Assembly: GCA_942492115.1 (NCBI GenBank)
Contig: CALODL010000001.1
Coordinates: forward strand, 248,001 to 312,000
Source: CALODL01 sp942492115
GTDB lineage: Bacteria > Planctomycetota > Phycisphaerae > UBA1845 > CAIVHJ01
DNA length: 64,000 nucleotides
Reading direction: 5' to 3'
The position numbers were made by a program, and so were the translations under genes. The notes beneath the pieces were generated by a model. It saw only the letters and a list, made by a program, of their open reading frames with translations, had not been told where the DNA came from and made no database searches. Below, piece by piece: positions 57,673 through 64,000 of this stretch (the stretch's first letter is position 1; every line of letters begins with the position of its first letter).

Positions 57673-60600
57673 ATGATACAGAAACAAACAATCGTTTGCG
57701 TCGTGTTCTCCTCTTGCGCGATGATGGGGATCGCACAGGGTGACCAGGCCGAACTGCGCAAGGGTCTTACAAGCTATCCTCAATTTCCATCCGAAGCATT
57801 CCTGGCTGGAGTCCGGCAACGCGTGCACATCGCGGGCACGGGCGTTGTAGACGGCGTCCGCCGCGCTTCTGGAACATCGACCTTCGTCGTGGATTCGGTG
57901 GGTGATACAGGGGACAGTGATCCATCCGACCCGGCGTGCGATGACGGAACCGGCAACTGCACCCTGCGAGCGGCCATCGAGCAGGCCAATGCCACTGCCG
58001 GTGCGAATACGATACACTTCGCGATAGGCAGTGGCCAGCAGGTCATCGAACCGCTAACGGGGCTACCGGTCATCACGGGGCCACTCACAATTGACGGCAG
58101 AACCCAGTCCGGCTTTTCCAGTGATCCCCTGATCGTGCTCAACGGGACCAATGCACCGGCCGGCACGAACGGATTGATCTTCGAGGCGCCGGGCTGCGAA
58201 CTTTATGCACTTGCCATTTTCGGCTTTCGGCAGGATGTCAACAGCAACGATGGCTTCGGCGTTGTTCTTGGATTCTCCGGAGCCAACGCAACCCTCGAGG
58301 GCAACTGGATTGGTGTCGATCCGGATCTTGACGAATTGTCCTCCGGCAATACTACCGGGATAGGTGTATTCTCGTCGGGAAGCCGTATCGGCGGCGCCGC
58401 CATCGGCCAGAGGAACACCCTGTCTGGAAATGAGCTTCGCGGTGTTTTCATCGCCGGCGGCATGGCGTTCGCGGTTGAGGTTCAGGGCAACTACATCGGG
58501 GTGTTGCCTGATGGCTCAGGGTGCCTGCCCAACGACTTGAACGGTGTCGAGGTCGTTGCCGCGGCCAACAACGTGATCGGAGGATCCAACAGCGGAGAAG
58601 GCAACGTCGTTTCGTGCAACGGTCTGGTGGGGGTCATCCTTGGAAACCAGTCGACCGGCAACATCATCGCAGGGAATCGCATTGGCACGGATCCAGCCGG
58701 AATGGAGACCGATCCGGATGGGATACCGAACAGCGGTGACGAATGGGGCAACAAATCGGATGGTGTGGAACTGCAGTCCCCCGGCAACACTGTAGGCGGG
58801 ACTGTTGGCGTGACACCGGGAGGTCCCTGTAGCGGCGCTTGTAACATCATCTCAGGCAACGAGGATCACGGCATCCAGATTGTTCTAGCCGAAGCGTCTG
58901 GCAACATCGTCACGGGTAACTACATCGGGACGACTAAGGATGGAGGTGCGTCGCTGGGCAATCGGCTGAACGGCATTTGGATCGCTGATGCCGCGCAGAC
59001 AATCATCGGAGGCTCGGTTGGTAATGTCATCTCTGGTAATGGATCCGATGGGATCGCACTGCTCAGGGCGCAGGGTACCGTGATCAAGGGCAATATCATC
59101 GGTATGGATCCAGACGGCGGACGAGCCGTTCCGAATGAAATGTCGGGCATCAGTGTGGTGGACAGCGCGATGGTTGAAGTGGGTGGCAGCGCCGGCCTGA
59201 CATTCGGTGCCTGCACTGGAGACTGTAATCACATCTCCGGCAACGACGCGGATGGCATCTTCATAGACGGCCCCACCTCACAAGACAACACGGTTGCGGG
59301 CAATCTCATCGGCGGCACTGCGGACGGGGCCATGGAGATCGCCAATGACGGCCATGGTGTCCATATTCTCGAGGCATCATCCAACACAATAGGTGTTACG
59401 GGGACGGCGGCAGCAGACGAAGCCAATCGCATCATCGGCAACGGCGGCGACGGTGTGCGTATCGAAGGCAATACGGCCGCAAGCAACTCCATTCGCAAGA
59501 ACAGCATCCACGCGAACCTGGGGCTGAGCATCAATCTCGTGTCCGGACCGGGGGAGCTTTCGAACGGGGTCACGCCAAATGACTCATTTACAGATATGGA
59601 TAGTGGTGCCAATAGCCTGATCAACTTCCCTGCCATGGTGGCGTACATCACGGTCGATGGAACGAGCTACATCACGGGCGTCAATCGAACGAACCAGGAG
59701 ATCACGGTCGACCTGTACGCCTCCGAGAGTCGCGGGGACTCGGGTCACGGCGAGGCGGAGGAGTTCCTGATCGACATTCCCGAAGTGCCGCCTAACGCCA
59801 ATTTCAAGTTCGCGCTTCCCGGGAGCCTGCCGCACCCTTTGCTCAGTGCGACCGCGACCAATGCGGCCGGTTCGACTTCTGAGTTTTCCTATGTGTGTGA
59901 AGCGTTTAACGGATCGATCGACGGTGACGCGGACGGCTTGTGCGACGACTGGGAGATCAATGGGATCGACTTCAATGGCAATGGCATTGTTGACGTGCCG
60001 CTGCACATGTCGCCTTATGACGCAGATACGTCGAAGAAGGATATCTATGTCGAAGTGGACGAAATGGGCCTGGTCAACGACGGCGGAGTGCTCAAATACT
60101 TCGGAGCACCATTCGCCGCGTTGCCGACCATCCATCAGGCGTTCAGGGGTGCTCCCGGGAACCTGGCTTTGCATTTTCTCGTCGATTCGTCCTCTGTCGG
60201 GAACTCGCCCTATAAGGACGGCGCGCTGCCGCATATGCCGCAAATCCGTGTCATTGGCACGAAGCCCGGAAACGACAATGACGCAGTCGACTTCAAGTAT
60301 GGATCGGCATCGAATCCCTGCGACGGCTATTTCGGCACGGACGCTGACAGGGGCGCAAGCAATTGTGAGGAGATCATTGGGGCGAAGCAGCAATTCGTCA
60401 GGTACGTACTGTTCGTCGATCGAGTCGATGAGAACCGTACAGGCGTGTCCAATGGAACGGATCTCGTAGTCGTGGCCATGGGGCACATGGACGCCAAGGA
60501 CAAGAAGAAGATCGGTGGGGCGGAGGCCTATGCGGCGGGTACCATGATGCACGAACTGGGGCATACCCTGGGGTTGTGTCATGGCGGGCCGGCAGCGCAC

Positions 60601-62124
60601 TTCGAGGACGCCTGCAGTGGTCCCTGCTTAGGTGACGTGTGTCAGTATGGACCACTGACCGCGGAGAGCTGCTCAGAGGACACCGACTGCGATCCGTTCT
60701 TCGATGGCAACTACGTCATCTCCTACAAGCCAAACTATCTCAGCGTCATGAACTACCTGTATCAGTTGCCCAGTGTCGTCAAGGACCGTCCCCTGGATTA
60801 CTCACGCTGGGTTCTTCCAGATGATCCTCTGGGAGACGGCTTCCTCGACGAAACAGTGTTGGACGAACAGGCGGGGATCGGGCCGTTGCCGTTCCTCTTC
60901 TCCGGCTGGGCTCATTCCGGCTTCTATGCGGATCAGAGCGGCACGTGCAAGGGAATGGGCAAGCTCAAGGTCGGTGATCCGATCGACTGGGACCTGGACG
61001 GCTTCTCCGGCGGCGTTGCGCAGGCAAGCATAAATGACAACGATACATGTCTTCCCGGATCCCTTGAGATACTTCATGGTGCAGAAGACTGGACTCATGT
61101 TCGAGTGCCCAACCGCCACCTTCCGTCGTTTGGGCTCTTTGGAGTCAATGATAACGTGGATGTGGATGAACTGAATGCCGAGCGTATCATCGGTATGGCC
61201 AGCGCGACCGATTTCGATGAGGACGGGATCAATAACTTCGATGACAACTGTCCCGAAGCGTACAACCCATTTCAGGAAGATGTGGACGAGGATCTCATTG
61301 GAGATGCCTGTGACCTCATCAACTTTGTGGTTGATCCGCTCGCGGTTGTCGGGGGATCCTCCGTTCAGGGCGTGGTGACGATGAGGGTGCCTGCGGATGT
61401 CGAGGGCCTGAAACTGGACGGGGTCATCAGCGATGCCCTCGACCACATCATCATGCCTGGTGAGGTGATCATACCTGGCGGAGAAACACAGGTTACGTTC
61501 GACATCATGACAATGCCGGTTGCAGCCATGATGCCGACGACTCTGTACGTGCGGGAGGGGCCGGACACGCTGGAAGCCCCTCTGCTCCTGCTCACTGGCT
61601 CAGAAGCCGTCCCCGAAATCTTGGCTGCAACGCCCGCCGACGGATTCATCGATCCGCTGGACCCGACGGATGGCATTCGCCACATCAGCGTCGAGTTCAA
61701 TGGGACCATGACGAACCTCGACGGCTCTCCGCTGTCCGCGGAGGCCTTCTCCTTGTTCGCCCTGGGCGATAGTGCGACGCCAATTGTGGCCTCAGTCGAC
61801 ACGTCCGCTTCTCCCACGGTAGCAGTCGAGTTCGATGGACCCCTGCAGCCGGGCGAACGGTATCGGCTCGAAGCGCGGGTTGCTTCCGGTGACGGCGTCC
61901 CCGCAGCGTTGACGCTCCATTATGGTGCATTGCCGTGCGATGTCGACCACAGTGGCGTAGTCGATGCCCTCGATCCGGAGGCGTTTGTCGCCGAATTCTC
62001 CGGTACCCGGGCTTTGAACCTGGTGGACACGAACAGGAGCGGCAACGTGAACATCACTGATGCCACGGCGTTCGTACTGCTGTTTCTCAATGATTGGGAT
62101 GGTGCCTCCTTACCCAGGAGATAG
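57673..62124 (+). CDS. Secreted beta-helix metzincin-like metalloprotease with dockerin
   Basis: A 1483-residue secreted protein. Signal peptide to about residue 23; a CSLREA-like opening ('GDTGDSDPSDPACDDGTGNC' then 'TLRAAIEQANA'); a right-handed beta-helix (about 120-620) with 'NVISGN..DGI'-type coils; a metallopeptidase domain with 'HELGHTLGLCH' (960-970, the HExxHxxGxxH metzincin motif) and a Met-turn 'SVMNY' (about 1024-1028); thrombospondin-type-3-like calcium repeats (about 1178-1215, 'DFDEDGINNFDDNCPEAYNP'); an Ig-like region; and a C-terminal dockerin ('DVDHSGVVDALDPEAF' and 'DTNRSGNVNITDATAF', 1422-1473). It probably digests extracellular proteins while attached through its dockerin. 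ATG 57673, last gene of the third surface operon. Confidence 0.88.
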   Translation: MIQKQTIVCVVFSSCAMMGIAQGDQAELRKGLTSYPQFPSEAFLAGVRQRVHIAGTGVVDGVRRASGTSTFVVDSVGDTGDSDPSDPACDDGTGNCTLRAAIEQANATAGANTIHFAIGSGQQVIEPLTGLPVITGPLTIDGRTQSGFSSDPLIVLNGTNAPAGTNGLIFEAPGCELYALAIFGFRQDVNSNDGFGVVLGFSGANATLEGNWIGVDPDLDELSSGNTTGIGVFSSGSRIGGAAIGQRNTLSGNELRGVFIAGGMAFAVEVQGNYIGVLPDGSGCLPNDLNGVEVVAAANNVIGGSNSGEGNVVSCNGLVGVILGNQSTGNIIAGNRIGTDPAGMETDPDGIPNSGDEWGNKSDGVELQSPGNTVGGTVGVTPGGPCSGACNIISGNEDHGIQIVLAEASGNIVTGNYIGTTKDGGASLGNRLNGIWIADAAQTIIGGSVGNVISGNGSDGIALLRAQGTVIKGNIIGMDPDGGRAVPNEMSGISVVDSAMVEVGGSAGLTFGACTGDCNHISGNDADGIFIDGPTSQDNTVAGNLIGGTADGAMEIANDGHGVHILEASSNTIGVTGTAAADEANRIIGNGGDGVRIEGNTAASNSIRKNSIHANLGLSINLVSGPGELSNGVTPNDSFTDMDSGANSLINFPAMVAYITVDGTSYITGVNRTNQEITVDLYASESRGDSGHGEAEEFLIDIPEVPPNANFKFALPGSLPHPLLSATATNAAGSTSEFSYVCEAFNGSIDGDADGLCDDWEINGIDFNGNGIVDVPLHMSPYDADTSKKDIYVEVDEMGLVNDGGVLKYFGAPFAALPTIHQAFRGAPGNLALHFLVDSSSVGNSPYKDGALPHMPQIRVIGTKPGNDNDAVDFKYGSASNPCDGYFGTDADRGASNCEEIIGAKQQFVRYVLFVDRVDENRTGVSNGTDLVVVAMGHMDAKDKKKIGGAEAYAAGTMMHELGHTLGLCHGGPAAHFEDACSGPCLGDVCQYGPLTAESCSEDTDCDPFFDGNYVISYKPNYLSVMNYLYQLPSVVKDRPLDYSRWVLPDDPLGDGFLDETVLDEQAGIGPLPFLFSGWAHSGFYADQSGTCKGMGKLKVGDPIDWDLDGFSGGVAQASINDNDTCLPGSLEILHGAEDWTHVRVPNRHLPSFGLFGVNDNVDVDELNAERIIGMASATDFDEDGINNFDDNCPEAYNPFQEDVDEDLIGDACDLINFVVDPLAVVGGSSVQGVVTMRVPADVEGLKLDGVISDALDHIIMPGEVIIPGGETQVTFDIMTMPVAAMMPTTLYVREGPDTLEAPLLLLTGSEAVPEILAATPADGFIDPLDPTDGIRHISVEFNGTMTNLDGSPLSAEAFSLFALGDSATPIVASVDTSASPTVAVEFDGPLQPGERYRLEARVASGDGVPAALTLHYGALPCDVDHSGVVDALDPEAFVAEFSGTRALNLVDTNRSGNVNITDATAFVLLFLNDWDGASLPRR

Positions 62125-62495
62125 AGTTGAGGAGGGGGTGCGCACGAGTTATGTGCGTCGCCGATCAACATCGATTTCGGCTTGTGCTACTGAGACGGGT
62201 GGGCTGTCTACCTGGGGCACCCGGTGCCTTGGCCCCAGGCCCGCATGGCTCACGTAGCCTCGGTAGGCAGGTCGTGCGGCACGAGTTGCCGGTCGGAAGA
62301 TCGCGCCGAATACCGGGTACTCACGTGAAAAAGGGGTCAAGAGGCCACGGCGGTTTGGGGACGAGAGGGTGGTGTTGCGGGGTGGTCGCGAACCGCGAGG
62401 ATGCGGTCGTGTCATGGGCGGCCTCATTGTTTACCATGGATGGACACCTCGAATGATGGCAGGGCGGCCCCACGATGACCCTTGGAGAGCGAGCC
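62125..62495. other. Intergenic region, no gene seen
   Basis: These 371 bases separate the metalloprotease gene from the next beta-helix gene. No coherent frame, tRNA or conserved promoter site was found. A weak inverted repeat lies near 62141-62160. GGAGAG at 62484-62489 is the ribosome-binding site of the next gene. Confidence 0.4.
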
Positions 62496-64000
62496 ATGTT
62501 GTGCCGGAGTGTCATTCCGTATTGTCTGCTGTGCGTGCTCCTGGCCTGGTCGACGGCCGTGGGCGGTACGCCGATCTATGTCGACGCCGATGCGGGCGGG
62601 GCGGATGACGGGACCTCGTGGACGGATGCGTTCACTTCTCTGCAGGATGCCATTGCCAACGCCGGGGACGCGCTGCCGGCGACCATCTGGGTTGCCGAGG
62701 GCACGTACTATCCCGACGACGGCGTCAATGTCGTGCCCGGCGATCGCGCGGCCAGCTTCCAGTTGTCCGGCGGCCTGGAGATCTACGGCGGCTTCGACGG
62801 CACCGAGACGGCGCTGAGCGAGCGCGATCCGGTGGCCCATCCCACGGTGCTCAGCGGCGACATCGGCGTTCAGCCCGACCCCGACGACAACAGCTATCAC
62901 GTCGTGCGGGGTGATTTCGTCGATCCCACCGCGCGCCTCGATGGTTTCGTGATCACGGCAGGGCGTGCCAACGGCGGGGCGGGTGACGATGTGGGTGGCG
63001 GGATGACGGTCATCGAAGGGGCGCCGACCGTTGTCGGCTGCCGATTTCTGGCCAACGAAGCGCTCACCGCCGGCGGCGCCGCATATTGCAACGATGGCAC
63101 GCTGGGCACCACGCGGTTCATCAATTGCAGTTTCGTCAAGAACACGGCGATCAACGGCATGGGCCCGGCGTCGGGCGGGGGGCTGTACGCGACCCAGGCC
63201 GATGTCCTGCTGGCCAATTGCGTGTTCATTGGTAACGTCGCCTCCGGCGGCGGCGACATGACTTCGGGCTTCGGCGGGGCGATCTACCACGACGACGGCC
63301 AGATGGGGCTCATCAACAGTACATTGTACGCGAATTCGGCGAACCTGTTTGCAGGCGGCATCTTCCTCGGCCAGGCTACGGCCAACCTCGATGTCGACGG
63401 CACGATCCTGTGGGACAACAGCGATACGGGCGGCGTCATCGAGTCGGCGCAGATCGAGCCGTTCGTCGGTACGCTCACCATCGACTACTCCATCGTCCAC
63501 GCCCTGAGCGGCGGTCTCGGCGGCGCGGGCAACCTGGCGTCCGACCCGCTGTTCAGCGACCCCGACGGACCCGACGACATCCTCGGGACGGATGACGACG
63601 ACCTCGCGCCGCTGGCCGGTTCGCCGGCGATCGATGCGGGTAACACGCCGGCGCTGCCGCTGGACGAGGCCGACATTGACGGCGATGCGGACACGGGCGA
63701 AGTGCTGCCCCTCGACGCGAGCGGCGCGGCCCGGCGCGTCGACGATCCGGACACGGGTGACACGGGTGGCGGGTCGGCGCCGATCGTCGACATCGGCGCC
63801 TACGAGTTCCAGGTGCCCTCGATGGTCCTGTATGTCGATGCCGACGCGCTTGGCGCCGGTGATGGCTCGACGTGGTGCGATGCATTCGCCTCTCTGCAGG
63901 ACGGTCTGGCGGCGGCCACGGCGGGAATGACCCTGCGCGTCGCCCAGGGCAGCTACCAGCCCGACCAGGGCGGAGGACAGACGCCGGCGGATCGCGCGGC
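62496..64000 (+). CDS. Secreted beta-helix protein, incomplete at window edge
   Basis: An open frame of 501 codons that continues past the right edge. Signal peptide 'CLLCVLLAWSTAVGG', then 'IYVDADAGGADDGTSWTDAF' and 'TIWVAEGTYYPD', the opening of planctomycete polymorphic-outer-membrane-type beta-helix proteins, with Gly/Asn-rich coils and 'DIGAYEF' closing the first unit at about residue 438. A second unit begins 'LYVDADALGAGDGSTWCDAF', so the protein is built from tandem copies of a 400-residue unit. The same beta-helix type occurs inside the 31212 protein. Start ATG 62496, with GGAGAG 6 bases upstream; an in-frame ATG at 62475 is possible. Function unknown. Confidence 0.85.
   Translation, partial: MLCRSVIPYCLLCVLLAWSTAVGGTPIYVDADAGGADDGTSWTDAFTSLQDAIANAGDALPATIWVAEGTYYPDDGVNVVPGDRAASFQLSGGLEIYGGFDGTETALSERDPVAHPTVLSGDIGVQPDPDDNSYHVVRGDFVDPTARLDGFVITAGRANGGAGDDVGGGMTVIEGAPTVVGCRFLANEALTAGGAAYCNDGTLGTTRFINCSFVKNTAINGMGPASGGGLYATQADVLLANCVFIGNVASGGGDMTSGFGGAIYHDDGQMGLINSTLYANSANLFAGGIFLGQATANLDVDGTILWDNSDTGGVIESAQIEPFVGTLTIDYSIVHALSGGLGGAGNLASDPLFSDPDGPDDILGTDDDDLAPLAGSPAIDAGNTPALPLDEADIDGDADTGEVLPLDASGAARRVDDPDTGDTGGGSAPIVDIGAYEFQVPSMVLYVDADALGAGDGSTWCDAFASLQDGLAAATAGMTLRVAQGSYQPDQGGGQTPADRA

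Noticed and set aside
62125..62495. Possible remnant of a mobile element in the gap
   Set aside because: No transposase-like sequence, terminal repeats or duplicated target could be recognised.

Overview
The window is GC-rich bacterial DNA that most resembles a planctomycete, probably of the class Phycisphaerae. The support is indirect. There are two membrane proteins with a 'CxxCGYxLRGL..RCPEC' zinc ribbon, an ECF-type sigma factor beside membrane-anchored Ser/Thr kinases, and many very large secreted proteins with dockerin-like and cohesin-like tails, parallel beta-helices and YD/RHS repeats. No rRNA, tRNA, CRISPR array or intact insertion sequence was seen.

Layout. Positions 1-13316 are mostly housekeeping: the 5' end of thrS (minus), pepF and a flavin reductase-like gene (plus), a Tad/Flp-pilus-like protein, a YigZ-family protein, nadC and uvrB (minus), mutM (plus), a secreted Cys-repeat protein and a histidine-phosphatase lipoprotein. 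Positions 13372-18962 hold two membrane Ser/Thr kinases and an ECF-type sigma factor, all on the minus strand. Positions 19167-28755 hold a 2958-residue Tc-toxin-like (SpvB/TcdB/RHS) protein gene, flanked by broken pieces of further kinase and sigma genes. Positions 28893-62124 are an almost uninterrupted plus-strand array of cell-surface or secreted proteins: dockerin/cohesin-tailed proteins, a second giant RHS protein, a short RHS protein ending in a zincin, a 32-repeat fibre with an S74 intramolecular chaperone, a Cys-repeat protein and a beta-helix metalloprotease. A further beta-helix protein runs off the right edge.

How it may work together. Five sites share an exact geometry, GCTTA(G/A)-like, then 16 bases, then GTCGCCTG. 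One lies in front of the second kinase, one lies between the sigma gene and a dead kinase fragment, and one heads each of three surface-protein operons (28785, 37821, 53849). I infer that this is a promoter family, plausibly read by the sigma factor encoded here. If so, the sigma factor, the kinase and the surface proteins would form one regulon. This is the observation I would follow up first.

The RHS-type proteins carry unrelated C-terminal ends: a caspase-like domain, an M91-like zincin and an unrecognised glycine-rich tail. No adjacent immunity gene is visible for any of them. Pseudogene fragments, near-identical C-terminal modules and a G10 tract suggest that the island is actively recombining.
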